NCBI GenBank assembly: GCA_030267965.1
Contig: BRYA01000351.1
Coordinates: 32,873-96,872 of the forward strand
Reading direction: 5' to 3'
Source of the DNA: Triparma columacea
Lineage: Eukaryota > Sar > Bolidophyceae > Parmales > Triparmaceae
Length of the DNA stretch: 64,000 nt
The notes beneath the pieces were generated by a model. The model was given only the letters and a program-made list of their open reading frames with translations, searched no databases and was not told the DNA's origin. The position numbers and the translations under genes are program-made. Positions 31,647 to 45,373 of this stretch are shown piece by piece. The number at the start of each line of letters is the position of its first letter. The first letter of the stretch is position 1.

Positions 31647-32513
31647 CTAGTTGATGAGTTTGTCCGGGAACTGGCTACTGTTACTTTGAATGATGCCCAC
31701 AATAATCCCAAAGATCCCCAGTGCGCTCGCGAAGATCTCAACGATCAATATCTTAACGAACAACGTCGGGTCCTGCGCGTCCGCCAGCGCGCAGCTGCTC
31801 CCCGCAACCCCAACGCTGATCCCGCTCGCCACGTTCGTGAGTCCCACGGATAGGCCCGAGCAGAATACCCCGAAGCCTGCAAAGTACCATGTGTTGTAGT
31901 CCCAACCCTCGGAGAAGACACCGTCGACGTAGGAGGAGTCCTCGGGCTTCTTCATTAGGCCGTTCAGGACGATGGCCATGATTACACCGTAGATCGCGGT
32001 GGCCTCGCAGAAGATAACGGAGATTAGGTTCTTGGAACGGATTCGAGGGGCCTTTACTGCGGCTCCTACGAGGGAGGAACCGGTGAGCCAGATTCCCCAG
32101 GCGGCACCTACGACTGAGAGACCGAGACCGAAGGCTATGCCGAAGGATCCCCAGCCATAGGGCGACCTGTGTGTGGGTGGGGGTGAGTACATTGGTGAGG
32201 GTGAGAGGGTTAGTTTGTTTTGGTCCTTAGTTTCATTTGGGGAGTTGATGTTTGGCGATGTGTCGTTGATGGTGTCGTCAGTGGTTCGATTTGTTTCTTT
32301 TAAGGTAAAAAATGACGCTAAAAATGACGCGAAGGAGAGAATAAAAAAGAGGGCATGTTGTGAATGGTGTGTTGCTTGTCTTTTTGTACGTGTTGTGATG
32401 CATTTCGAGGGATTTGGGTAGATGTGGTTGGTGTACAGCGTGTAAATGATGGTATTATACCCTAATTCATTCCATTTAAGCGCATTTGAGATCGTTTTTA
32501 GTAGTTTTCTCAT
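31647..32513 (-). CDS. V-type H+-ATPase proteolipid subunit c'' (VMA16/ATP6V0B-like)
   Basis: Membrane-rotor subunit of the proton pump. The conserved portion, from about residue 125, has SPYGWGSFGIAFGLGLSV, APRIRSKNLISVIFCEATAIYG (with a buried Glu) and VKILIVEIFASALGIFG (second Glu), the c'' pattern of two carboxylates; c subunits have one. As a single open frame it is 288 residues, longer than yeast Vma16 (213). The N-terminal ~110 residues include a hydrophobic span (ALFFILSFASFLASFF) plus a Ser/Thr/Asn-rich linker. An acceptor-like CACACAG ends at 32167, just before the conserved part, so an undetected upstream exon could replace this N-terminus. I am sure of the family but not of the start at 32513. 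Confidence 0.85.
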   Translation of the reverse strand: MRKLLKTISNALKWNELGYNTIIYTLYTNHIYPNPSKCITTRTKRQATHHSQHALFFILSFASFLASFFTLKETNRTTDDTINDTSPNINSPNETKDQNKLTLSPSPMYSPPPTHRSPYGWGSFGIAFGLGLSVVGAAWGIWLTGSSLVGAAVKAPRIRSKNLISVIFCEATAIYGVIMAIVLNGLMKKPEDSSYVDGVFSEGWDYNTWYFAGFGVFCSGLSVGLTNVASGISVGVAGSSCALADAQDPTLFVKILIVEIFASALGIFGIIVGIIQSNSSQFPDKLIN

Positions 32514-32889
32514 TTGTATCGGATCGGCCTATCACTTCATTGTTAAGTGTGTGCGTGTGTGTGCATATATTATATAGCGTTTATCTTACATATGTGTTAA
32601 TACTTCAGACCATCCTTGATTACAATAAGCAGATTGACAACCAGAGGCGTCAGATGACATCTTAAGAGAATGGGGAAGAGAATGGGAGAGATTTGGGGTG
32701 GGACTTTTGGAGAAAGGAGATTTGGCCCGAACTCATTCTCCTGAGCTGATTATTTCCCTAACAATTTCCCTAACAAACATCTTTACTCATTTTAAAAGTA
32801 TTGACAACATACACAAAGGATATATATAGCATACACACACACCACCTACACGCACTTACACTACACAGACTATATCCTACCTCCACAAA
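32514..32889. promoter_or_regulatory. Divergent intergenic region with TATA-like motif
   Basis: 376 bp between divergent genes. A GATATATATA stretch lies at about 32819-32828, some 60 bp before the Hook-like start codon, and a GTGTGTGC-rich tract near 32550. A CCCTAACAATTT motif is repeated in tandem near 32757-32777. No gene is seen. Confidence 0.45.
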
Positions 32890-35233
32890 ATGTCATCCCC
32901 CGAAGCTTTCAACAACACAGCCTCTGCATTGTTCTCTTACATTACCTCACTACCAGGATGTGATGCTACACAACTTAAAGATCTAGCAGATGGTAACACA
33001 CTATTTACTATTATGAGTAAGGTAAGTTGGAGAGAATCACAGAACACACTTCCAAAACTCTTGTCTTCATTTGTCTTCATTTGTCTTCATATCTCCTTCC
33101 TACACCTCAACCCACCTCCCCTCACCCTCCCCCCCCACCCCCCCCCCCCACACACACCCACCCGCAGGTCTCCCCAGATTACTTCGATCTCTCCACCCTG
33201 ACCCCTACACCAGGCACAAACTGGCCCCTCCGTCTCTCCAACCTCAAGAAGCTTGTTTCCAACCTCACTGACTACTACACATCAGAGCTCCTCATGCAGC
33301 CCTCCCTCCTCCCCTCCATCCAGCTCGACCTAATCGCAAAGTCAGACGACTCCAAGCAACTCTGCGACCTTCTATCCGTCATTGTCCTAGCTTTAATATC
33401 CTGCCCCTCCAAGGCAGACTACATCCAACCAATAATGCAGCTCTCCCCAGACGATCAGGGCGCCCTAAAGTCAGTCATTGAAACGACCATGTCAACTGTC
33501 ACAAAGCTCGAGCTCCAGCGCCGCGAGTCGCTAGAGTCAGAGGGCGAGGAGGTGGACTTTGACTCCCACGGCCTCACGAGCGACGAGGTTACTGCGCTCC
33601 AGGATACCGTCACGTCGCTCACAGCCGAGCTGGCCAAGACCAAGACCGACCTGGCGGCCGCGGAGCTCGCCAAGGACGACGGTCGCGCAGAGGAGGCGGA
33701 GAGGCACAATGAGAAGCTCAGGACGCTCGTTGAGGACCTCCAATCCAGGCTCGAGGCCAAGGAGAAGGAGTCCTCCAGCACGGCCGAGGAGCTCCGGTCC
33801 CTCAAGTCAGCCCACGACGACCTGCTAGACAAGCACGGGACCCTCCAGGCCAGCCAGAAGGGCCACCTCGACGAGCTGGAGATCCTCCGCTCCAAGTCCC
33901 TGCAGCTTACCAAGGCCGAGGCCCAGCTCGCAAAGGCAAAGAGCAAGATCGAGGAGATGGAGCCCACCCTCGTTCGCGTGGCGGAGCTCGAGAGGAAGGG
34001 TGGAGAGTACCTCGACAAGATCCTCAAGCTCGAGGAGGAGACCAAGCAGGTCCCCGTCCTCCAGAAGAAGTCTGACGCCTCCAAGGCCTCCCAGATAGCC
34101 GCCGAGAAGGCAGCCCACGACTTCGAGACCAAGCTCAAGGCCAAGGCTGCGCAGGTCGACCAGCTGAAGTCCCAGCTCCAGACGGCCTCGACCACGTCAA
34201 AGATGTTCGAGACGGAGCTCTCGAACCTCAAGGCCACCCGCTCGGAGTCAGTGGACTCACCCCCCCCCGCAGGTGTCCTCCCTCCCCCCCCAAGCGCCGA
34301 GGTCACAGAGAAGCTAGCCCGCCTAGAGTTCGAGAACACCACCCTGAAGAAGGAGCTCGCCTCCCACGCCTCAGCCTCTGGCGGCGGCCCCTCTCAGGAG
34401 GACCTTGAGGCTGCGGTGAGGAAGCAAGGGCTAGCGACTGCGGACGCGGAGAAGGCGCAGGCTGAAGTAGCGTCACTGAGGGCGGAGCTTAAGGAGGTAC
34501 AGGCAATGGGAGAAGGAAGACAGAAGGACTTAGAAGCGACGAGGGCTACGCTGCGGGACGCTAAGAAGGCACTGGAGGAATCAAAGGCAAAGGAGGAACA
34601 GATTAAGAAGGAGAGGGGGGAGGGAGAGGAAAGTAACAAGAGGAGAGAGGAGGAGGTTGAGCAGCTCAGAAAGAGGGAGGAGAAACAAAAGGGGGAAATC
34701 GACAGCTTTAAGGAAGGTGAGAGTTCAACATGTCAGAAATAACCATAGTATCAAATACCAACACTCGCCCCCCCCAACCCCCCCCCCACCCCCCCCTTGA
34801 AGCCGTCGCTAAGCTGACAGCTTCCCTCAAGACGTCCTCCTCCACAATCTCCAAGCTCAAAAGCGACCGTTTGAACATCGAGGCGTACACGAAGCAGACC
34901 ATAACACGCTTCCAGGACAAGTACCTCGTAGCACTACAAGGGTGTAGGCAGAAAGTTAAGGATGAACGAGCTAGGGCGGAGGGACTAGAGGAAAGAATGG
35001 AGAGGTGAGAAACGTGTTGTGTTGGTGGGGAGACGAAGGAATGAGGGTTGGCTGGCATGCCTTTTCTTCTTCTTTTTCAGCTCTCTAAAAAAATTCCCTC
35101 CCTTCCCCCCCCCCCCCAACCCTCCCTCCCCGCGCGCAGGGATAAGGCGAGCCAAAAGAGGGAGGAGAGACTGCTGAGCGCAACGATATACGAACTGGGT
35201 CTGCGGATCATGTCCGAGCGCATGAAATCCTAA
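32890..35233 (+). CDS. Hook-family microtubule/dynein adaptor-like protein
   Basis: Four exons: 32890-33021, 33168-34716, 34803-35004, 35140-35233; phases 0, 1 and 2 all agree; 658 residues. The first ~150 residues match the Hook N-terminal (CH-like) domain: ALFSYITSLPGC, LKDLADGNTLFTIMSKVSP, NWPLRLSNLKKLVSNL. Long coiled coils follow from about 190 to the end, and the C-terminus REERLLSATIYELGLRIMSER resembles Hook's final helix. Hook proteins link cargo to dynein or kinesin. All three introns carry very C-rich tracts before AG, one nearly all C for about 35 bp. The middle includes a proline-rich break (DSPPPAGVLPPPPS). Confidence 0.8.
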
Positions 35234-35315
35234 ATTTTATATTTTTTCCCAAGAAGACCACCACCTTCATTCAATTACATGAGCCCAAAATTGCACGCCT
35301 CCACCACCTTCCCCT

Positions 35316-38300
35316 TTACCGCTTCTCGCCCCTCCTCTTCCCCCTCCTGGCCTTGCCCGGTGTCCCCACCGCTGTCGGCGACGGCGAAGCTGCCGAACTT
35401 ACGCTGACGCCGCTAGACATTTTCTTCACCAGCACCTTCTTTTCTCCTCTCCCCCCTCCCCCTCCCCCTCGCCCTCCCCCCCCCTTCAGCCTCTCGGCCT
35501 CCCTTTTCTGTGCCCTTGCCTTCCTTTCTAACTTATCCAGAACTTTGGTGCTCGCCGTTCTCAAGCTCCCGATGAACGTGCTCAGCGTCCCAAACAGCTC
35601 CTGCGGTTCCGCCGTCTCCACGTTCTCCCCCAGGTACTTACAGAGGTTCTTGAAGCCCTCCTCCATCGAGCTGTACTTTTTCTCGAGCCCCACCAGCGCC
35701 TCCTTCGCGTTCTCAATGAACTCCTTCATGCTCGACATGCCCTTGTAACCTTCGCTGTCGTCCTCCTCCGCGATCTTCTTGAGCCCGTTCTCGGCGATCT
35801 TGCAGCTGCCGCTAATTTTGCCCATGCTGGTCTTCAGAGCACCCAGGCTCTTCTTGCTGGCGCCTCCGCAGTGAGGGAAGTCGTCAACAACAGAGAGCAG
35901 GTCCCTCATGCTCTCTGCGATGCTGCTGACGACATAGTCGAGCAGGGTCTCGCCCCTGTTGGTTTTGGTCTCAGTAAGCTTGACGAGCCCCGTCATTTTG
36001 AACCCCTTCGCTGACCCCTTCGCCGTCCCCTTATTCAGCTCGTTCCCAAGCTTGAGTACGATGGCGAGGAGGTTCCTAAACTTGGTGCTCTTCTTCGTCT
36101 CCGCGCACGCGCTCACGATCACTTCTATGTCACCGTCGAGCATGTCCACGGCGTCGAAGAAGGTGCGCTTCGCCTGCATCGCGAGTAGCCTCTGCTTGAG
36201 GAGGGGAATCTCTACGATTGCCAAAATGAACTTCTCAGCCTTCCCGAGGAGGTTGGCGTCCTTGCCGTCGTTGACGTAAGTTGTCACGGCGCTGACCTCG
36301 TCCGGTTCGGGAATGAAATCGAGAATGCTGGATATTCCGGCGATTCCTAAAACGGGAAGGGTGGGGGGGTGGGGGGGGGGGGGCTGATGAGTGAGAAGGA
36401 AAAGAGACAGAAATAGATGTATGGGTTATGGTATGAGGTCGTTGCTCACCAATGAACTCATCGTCAAGCTGGTAGCATGCCTCAGCAATGTCCTTGAACT
36501 CCTTCTTTCCGAACTGCGCGAGCATGATGTTCATGTTCTGCGAGCGCTTCCCGTCAATGAGGGAAACCACCTTGCTCCTGTTGCTATTCGACGTCGAGGC
36601 TGACCTTGGCTTTGTTGATGTTATTTCAAAGTTATCTTTGAGGTCAGGAAAGAGAGCGGTGGCATCGGCATCTCCATCTTCAGCTCCATGTCCAAGGTCT
36701 CCCCAGATGGTCCCCTCAGTCGACTTCAAGGTCTCCCAGTGGATTTTCTTCATCTTGGGCCCTTCGTCCTTCTTCTTCCCTCCAAGTTTAAAACCCCCAC
36801 GGCCACCGCCGCCCCTCCCAGCAAGCATAGCAGCTAGCCCTCCTCCTCTCCCGCCGCGCCCTCCTCCGCCTCTTCCAGCCAGCATCGCGGCAAGTGGAGA
36901 AACGGGGAGGCCAGCCTTTCCTGCCCCCCTTCCTCCTCCTCCACCTCTTCCTGCCATCATGGCAGCAAGGGGTGAAACAGGCAACTTGGCCTTCCCTCCC
37001 TTTTCCTCAGATTTGCCCTCTTCCTTATCTTTGGGTTGTTGAGTCTCCTCTTTCTTCTTCTCTACCTCCTTTTCTTCCTTTTCTTCCTTTTCTTCCTTTC
37101 CTTCCTTTTCTTCCTTTTCTTCCTTCTCTTCTCTCTTCTCTCCGCCTCCCTCCTCCCCCCCACCCTCCTCACCATTCCCTTTAGTTCCCTCTCCCCTGTC
37201 CTCCTTTTCTTTCTTTTCTAGCAACGCTTGCATTCCAATGGCGGCGAGCTGCTCCATCGTCAAAGTCGATCCATCTGCAGCAGTAGCGGTTGCCGCGGCA
37301 GCTGCGGTCGAAGTGGATGTAGGAACGGCCACATTGTTGGCAGCCATCGCCTTGAACATTGCCTCGTAATAGTTCATATATTGCTGGTATTTCTGTATTT
37401 CCTCTGGGGTCCACGGTGTTTGCACAGGGGTACCGTCTGTGTTCGTTGGGCGCATTTGAGCAATAGCCGCTTGTGCATAGTAGGATGCGTACTGTTGTTG
37501 TTGTTGTTGCTGCTGCTGTTCCTCCTCCTGCTGTTTTTCTTGCGTCTGTCTGCGTTGCCGCTGTTGTCTTTGCTGTTGCAAAGGACCCCCAACATTCTCG
37601 TTCTTTTTTTCGCTCCATTCCCCCCCCACCTCCTCACTCCCCTTCTCCTGCTCCCCCCCCTCCTCATCAGAACTATTACTATTACTTCCACCTCCATCCT
37701 CCCCGAAACTCAACCCTGCGCCTTCCCACCACTCCGCCAACGACTGACGAGGCTTCACTTTTCTAGGACCGGACCCAGGTGTTGCCGAAACGCTTGATCT
37801 CCTGGAAGTCTCAGCGGCCTTAATCTCATCTTCCTTCTTCTGCGATTCCTTAGCCAGGGCAGCTGCCTTCTCGGCCTGGGGATCAGCTGCGGCAAACATT
37901 GCAGGCACGACGCTTTTTCTTCTCCCTCCCGCAGATATAGTCGCGCCCTCCTGTGCTCGTTCCGTTTCGTTGGACCTCGAAATGGAGGCTAGCGCCGACT
38001 TCATTGCATCTTCAAGCACAATTGACGTTCTACTCCTTGCCTTCGTCGTAGGAACAGATTCAAAGTTTTCTTCGTACTGTTCATCTCCACCACCGGAGTT
38101 GTTATCATCACCTACGACGGGGACCATCTCCTTGTCTTCTTTGTCCTCCTTGTCTACCTTGTCCTCGTCGTCCTCGTCGTCTTCATCATCGTAACTTTGA
38201 TGAGGCACCACAACAAACACACCCTCGTTGAGCGCTTTGACCCTATCCCTTCCCCCCTCGCCACCATCCTCCCCACCCTTAGACTTTGGAGGAGGTTGCA

Positions 38301-39704
38301 CACCGAGCTTCTTCTCGACATCCTTCTGTATTTTCCTAAACTTTATTTTGGCCGCCTTGTTTGGAGCGTGCTCGACAACCTGAGCGTGCAACTCTGAAGT
38401 GAGAACTTTCTGTAGATTGACATCTCTCACGCAGAGCTCCTTGATCTCCGCTCCAGTAATGTAACCGTGAGCCTCAGTCTCTTTCATGAGCTGCCCTGCC
38501 AACTCGACAGTGGTTCCAGATGAGGACGAAATGTTGGACAGAGCCAAACGCAGGTCCTCACTGTTGAACATCATTGTGGCGCTAGTGGTTTCAGAGGATG
38601 ACCCACCAGCCTGATAAGTGGTAGCGGATCTCACCCTGAATATTGCCTCGCTAGCTTTCAAGGTCGTAGGGTGCTCGTTCCCGAGCAGGGATCGGAAGGT
38701 GGAGAGAGCTTTGCTGTAGTGAGCAAAAGCTTCCTCCTCGCTGCCCCCCATAAGCTCACAAGTCTTTCCAAGGGCCATGTGCGTAGAGGCTACAGAAAGA
38801 ACCCCCTCGCCCTCGACCTCTTCTCGGATGGCGAGAGCGTACCTGAAATGCTGCCTCGCCTCAGGAAACTCAGACTGGAGCCTGAAGAGCAGAGCAAGGT
38901 TGAAGTGCGAATCGGCCGTGGCGGCATTTTTAGCCCCGAGATGCCGGATTCTTATCACAAGCGCCCGCCCGGCGTACTCAGTCGCCAACTTAAGCTTCCT
39001 TGTTGAGGCAAAGTAGGCAGACAGGGTCGAGTAAGTGTCTGATGTGCACAGGGACATCTTCCCATAAGTCATTTCAACCGTGGTGCAGAACTGGGAGTAA
39101 AGAGCCTCGGCTTCGATTTGGGGTTATTGTGTTGGGCAAGGGGGGTTAGTACAGAGGTTTGCGAGGGGGGCAGGGGAGGCCAAGCGAAGATACGACTCAC
39201 CCGTGGAGGGGTCGTCCGGGTTCATCTGTTGCGTCATCTCTGCAAGCAAATTGAGGAGAGGGATGGCAGACTGGGGGTTGAGCGAGGGGATGATTGAAGT
39301 CTGAGCCTCCTCGACGACCTCAGCCAACTTTGAGCGTGCACCGTACGAGTCGTTATGGTGATGAAGCGCCCAGCATTTCTCCAAATCTTCGGAGAGCAAC
39401 ATGTGATTTGTGGAACTGTTACTTGGAGTCTGGAGTAACTGGAATTGAGTGGGTTTTGGGAGGGCAAATGGTGGAAGGAAAGAGAAGTTACGTAACAAAA
39501 ATTAAGATGCTGAGGCGATCTCTTTGCGGTGTAACCTACTGTACAAATATACTTTTCAACAAGAGTCGGGTCGTTAAATAAGATCAAACCAAACCCCACT
39601 TGCCGCCGTACACGCGGCTTCAAAATTATTTGTCTAAGCGCCTCACTACCAAATGACCCAGCTGTCAAAAGATTTTCAACGTGCTCATTCTCAGTGCTTC
39701 TCAT
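35316..39704 (-). CDS. TPR-formin (FH2 actin nucleator with N-terminal TPRs)
   Basis: Four exons: 39704-39540, 39438-39201, 39110-36450, 36346-35316; phases agree; 1364 residues. N-terminal third has kinesin-light-chain-like TPRs (ALYSQFCTTVEMTYGKM, ATADSHFNLALLFRLQ, ARQHFRYALAIREEV, ASTHMALGKTCELMG). A long acidic and Gln-rich low-complexity region follows, with a WW-like PWTPEEIQKYQQYMNYYEAM segment. The FH2 domain runs from about 915 to 1290: KKIHWETL, NMNIMLAQFGKKEF, LLAIVLKLGNELNKG, FKMTGLVKLTETK. A basic Gly/Lys tail ends it. The region where FH1 should sit carries LAAMLAGRGGGG repeats instead of polyproline. Formins elongate actin filaments. Exon 2 could begin at 39429 instead of 39438 (both in frame). 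Confidence 0.85.
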
Positions 39705-39809
39705 CTCTTCCTTTTAAATTTCAGGAGCAATCCTGAAGCAAGCTCAAGCAATCCAAGAAACTCAGATTTTAAGTTAGTTGTCTCCTCTTGGATCTAAAGG
39801 CTCCTATCG
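39705..39809. promoter_or_regulatory. 105-bp bidirectional promoter gap
   Basis: Only 105 bp separate the formin (minus) and MAP kinase (plus) start codons, so both core promoters and 5' leaders must fit here. No TATA box is obvious. Confidence 0.5.
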
Positions 39810-42001
39810 ATGAATCGCGGACAAGAGCGCACCCATAATGCGGGAGGAACCGTTTTTAGGGTGAGGAATTGCAGTATCATCCCCCCCACGTACTTCCCTG
39901 GTTCAAATTCTAACCCACATCCCCCTCCTCGAAACTCCCTTTCAAAAAGATTGATAGGAGATACAGTGAGCTGAAGGCCATCGGCAAGGGTTCTTACGGC
40001 GTTGTCGCCTCCGCCGTAGATGCTATCACTCAGCAGAAGGTTGCGATCAAGAAGATCTCCCCCATGGCAGCTCACTCTCAGGATGCCAAGCACGTCTTGA
40101 GGGAGGTTAGGTTGATGAGGTACCTTGGGGTTCACGACAACATTATAACCCTTAAAAACCTGTCGATGCGGGAGCAGGACGACGAGCTTTACATCGTAAT
40201 GGAGCTGCTGGACTCGGACCTTCATAGGATCATTCAGTCGTCCCAGGGTTTGTCTGATGCCCATCATCGCTACTTTATGCACCAGTTGCTTCGCGGGGTG
40301 AATTACTTGCACAAGCACAACGTCATCCACCGCGACCTCAAGCCCGGAAACCTGCTCGTTACAAGAAATTGTGAGTTACGCATTACTGACTTTGGCCTCG
40401 CAAGGTTGAAACCCACGAGGGAGGGTGAGGGGGGAGAGGAGATTGAGGAGGCTATGACTGAGCACGTCGTGACTAGGTGGTACAGGCCCCCCGAGCTGAT
40501 GCTCTGCCCCGACGGCCTCTACACTGCCTCAGTCGACATGTGGAGTGTCGGCTGCATCTTTGCCGAGCTCTTAGGCAGGAAGCCCTTGTTCCCCGGCAAG
40601 AACTTTGTCCATCAGTTGACACTCATATTCGACGTCATTGGTAGCCCGAGGCCTAGCCAAGTTTCCCACATTAAGAGCCGCCAAGCCAAGAAGTTCCTAG
40701 CGAGCGTGCAGGGGAAGACTCCGGTGGACTTCGAGACCTTGTACCCCAGTTGCAACCCCGTTGCTGTGGACCTCCTGAAGAAGCTTCTCAAGTTCGAGCC
40801 TAGTGAGCGCCTCGATGCTGCCGCCGCCCTGGCCCACCCTTACTTCGACGCTCTCAGGGCAAGCAACAAGACTCCCGACCCCCCCGTGAGTATCGACTTC
40901 GAGTTTGACTTTGAGTCCCAGAACCTCAGCAGGGGGCGCCTGAAGGCGCTCGTCATCGAGGAGGTCAAGGGGGTCCAGAGGAGTAGGAAGAAAGCAGCCC
41001 CAGCCGTATCATCTTCTGCCGCGACCGCAGCCGCAGTAGCGAAGAGGGAGAAGGAGAAGGAGAGGGAGGATAGAAAGGCGAGGGAATTTGCAAGGGAGGA
41101 GAGGGAGAAGAAAAAAGAAGAGGCCAGGGCGGCAGCGGCTGCAGCGGAGAAGGAGGCGGAGAGGGACGCTCTGAGGCTTGCCAGGAGAACGGCAGCATCC
41201 GTCAGTCCTACCAAGGAAGAGCCAACCCCCAAGGTTAGAGGGGCTCGTGGAGGGGCTAAGAAGGCGAATGCAGTAGTGAGGGAAGATAGCAGCAGCGACG
41301 ACGACTCCAGTGACGGCAACGAGGATACACACGTTAGAGGTTGCACAAACGACGAGAACAAGCTCCCGGCCAGGTCGAACAATAGCAGTAAAAGTAATGT
41401 ACCGCCTCCCATCCCGAAGCGCCCGGAGCGCAAGGTCAGGGAAGAAGGTGACGCTGAGGCTCGTAGGAAGCCTAGGTACTCCGAAGAGGCAATGAGAATT
41501 GCCCAAGGAAGGCCTCCGGTGGCGGAGCAGGAAAGGAAAGGTCGCATAAAGTCCTCTTTCATGAACCCCACCAAGAGCAATGTCAGGGCCAACGCGCACA
41601 GAGCTGCGACCTCGAGCGCCGTGGGAAGGGGGACAAACCAAGATTTGCTCTTAAAGAGGCACAGGTCTAGGAGCAGGAGTGCGGGGGGGAGCACCGAGCA
41701 GGTGATGGCAGGACACGGACTGTACGGAGGACCTGTGGGAAGGCCAGTCAAGGCAACGAGGGGAGCAATTCCGACTGGCACCGACATCGAGGCCGTCGCC
41801 ATGGCCGCAGCGAACGCTATTGCCGCCGGAAGGGCGGCAAACAAAAATGTTTTGAAGTCGGCAGCTGAGAAGAGGAAGAGCAAAGGTGTCACGGTTCCTA
41901 AAAGTCCAAAATTCAGCGTCATGAACTGGCAGAAGAAGGAACGCGGAGCGAGGGGGACCGGTGTTGGACAGAAACGTGTCGAAAACCGCGTCTTCCGCTG
42001 A
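39810..42001 (+). CDS. MAP kinase with TEH activation loop and long C-terminal tail
   Basis: Two exons, 39810-39860 and 39950-42001 (89-bp intron, TTCTAACCC branch site), 700 residues. Kinase core: IGKGSYGVV, AIKKIS, HRDLKPGNLLV, ITDFGLAR and a MAPK insert (FPGKNFVHQLTLIF). The activation loop reads MTEHVVTRWYRPPELM: the canonical TEY is T187-E188-H189, encoded ACT GAG CAC, and RAPE is RPPE. With no phosphorylatable Tyr, dual-specificity MAPKK activation should differ. About 330 residues follow the kinase: Lys/Glu/Ala-rich, a run of Ser/Asp, and a basic, Ala-rich end. ERK7/8 (MAPK15) also has a long tail, so that branch is possible. The start is inferred because it gives VFRIDRRYSELKAIG, normal MAPK spacing. 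Confidence 0.85.
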
Positions 42002-42165
42002 TGATGATAACTTGTGGAACACTTATAGTAGAAAGTAATGACATATCGTTTTCTTCAATCTGCCTCGCCCAAATCTTCTGCTCTTCTGCAACTCCCAGAA
42101 TTTTCACTTCGTCGATCCCCCACTTTTGTCCTTTAGCTCGCGCCGTAAATAATAAGTCAGATAGC

Positions 42166-43800
42166 ATGGTCGTTGCTATTTCTTCCAAGATCTGCCCGTG
42201 CAATCCATGCTGCAAATGGTCCAATATGGAGGTAACAGCTTGGGCTCTTGATGCGAGCGCCAGAGGGGCCATGGTGATTAGGTGAGTAAATTGGGGGTGG
42301 GGGAAAAGATTCGGTGAACAGAGTGTCGAATTTACCACAATTACCCGTATTGTGCCCGTCTTATGTTTTCCATCGCGTCCTTACCACCTACACCCCCTCC
42401 TCCCCCCCCAATGCAGTGGGATCTTTCTTGGAGTCGCCCTTTTGCGCACGGCCAAGATTTCGGTTGGGTGCGAAGTCTCATGCGAGGGAGCCGATTGTCC
42501 CGAAGACCCTATCGAACTCGCTGATTGCAACGAGAAGGTGTTCGGATTTAAACCTTCCAGTTTGTTGGCAGTGATGGGAATGATTGTTGGGCTCCTGGCA
42601 GCGATAACGATGCCTGTTATCGGGGCTATTGTCGACCATACGAGCTACAGGTGGAAAATCGGAGCAGTCAGTGGATTCTTGTTGGTTCTAATCAACTTCT
42701 TTCAGTCCTTCCTCTCTCAGTCAACCTGGGCCTGGGTTGCCTTCCTTCAGATTGTCGCGCCTTACATATACCTCGTCCACTGCGTCGTGCAGTACGCGTA
42801 CCTCCCAGAGCTCACGTCCGACAAGGACGAGCTTAGCGACATCACCGCTCAGTGCAACATGTGGCAGTTCCTCACTCAAGTCGGTTACATTATTGTCGTT
42901 CAGATTTTTGCCATAGCCATGGGCACGGGGTCGATCGGGACGGCGCGAATCAGCCAGGTTATGCTGGTGGGATGGTCCGCTTTCTTCTTCTACGTCCCTT
43001 GGGCGGAAATGTTTGGTCACCGCCCAGCTTTGAGTTCCGTTCCTGATGGGGAGACCTTGCTTAGCGTGGGCTTCTCCAGGATCAGAAAGACGATTGGAGA
43101 AATGAGGACCGATTTCAACGCCGTCTTCGTCGTCCTATGCGCTGTTGCCTTCAGCGAAGCTGGGGCGAACGCCTTCACCACAATTGCGGTAACTTACTGC
43201 GACCAGGTCTTGCTTATGTCAGCTACTGAGACGTCACTTCTCATCCTCATCTGCTTGGTTGTCGCCGTGCCTTCATCAATTTTATTCGCAAAGTTGACGA
43301 AGAAGATCGGTGCCCACAAGAGCTTCATGCTCTCGTTGGCGTGGTGGGCTTTTGTAACCCTCTTGGCCCCGGTATTTATGAACGGTCCTACCCACAAAAC
43401 GAACGGCTATGTCTTCGGGATTCTCTGGGGCATGGGTTTCGGCTGGATCTACCCCACACAGAGGGCCCTATACTGCCTCCTCATCCCCGGAGGCCAGGAG
43501 AGCGAGCTCATGGGCATCTACATTTTCGCAGGGCAGATCCTGGTCTGGATGCCGCCCGCAATTTTCACGCTGCTGAACGAGGCAGGTGTCAGCATGGCGT
43601 GGGGGCTCGCCAGCGATGCCTGCTTCTTCCTCGTCGCCCTGGTTATTGCCTACAGCATGGGCGATTTTGAGCTGGCCATGCAGAAGGCCAAGGCAACCTT
43701 GAGCAAGAGGGTCATGGGCGCCGGCGCCGACGGCGCACTTGGCACAAACGAAGGGTTGAAGGATTTCGAAATGCCTCCCCAGGATCAGATGACGGTGTGA
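42166..43800 (+). CDS. Atg22/UMF1-type major facilitator transporter
   Basis: Two exons, 42166-42281 and 42417-43800, 135-bp intron in phase 2, 499 residues. About 11-12 membrane spans are visible. TAWALDASARGAMVISGIF near the N-terminus is the Atg22-type TM1 entry, and later spans (AVMGMIVGLLAAITMPVIGAI, GFLLVLINFFQSFL, FGILWGMGFGWIYPTQRALY) fit the group. Atg22 exports amino acids from the vacuole after autophagy in yeast; animal and plant relatives are poorly known. The ATG at 42166 gives a short Cys/Lys N-terminus; an upstream in-frame ATG at 42001 overlaps the MAP kinase stop and is unlikely. Confidence 0.82.
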
Positions 43801-43933
43801 AGGGGGAAGCGTGGAGGAGGGGGGGGAAGGCAATCGTGATCGGATCCCGTAATCTAAAAGCATTTGGCATTCAATTCACAGAACTAGATGTTTAGTTGAC
43901 GTACTCCTTTCCTGCTTCACTAAAACAGGCCGC

Positions 43934-45373
<1,440 letters not shown>

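Noticed and set aside
33455..34342. 295-codon minus-strand frame
   Set aside because: Antisense to the Hook coiled coil, same codon artefact.
40840..41922. 360-codon minus-strand frame in the MAP kinase tail
   Set aside because: Antisense to the Lys/Ala-rich tail; translation is biased Leu/Ser/Ala with no family features.
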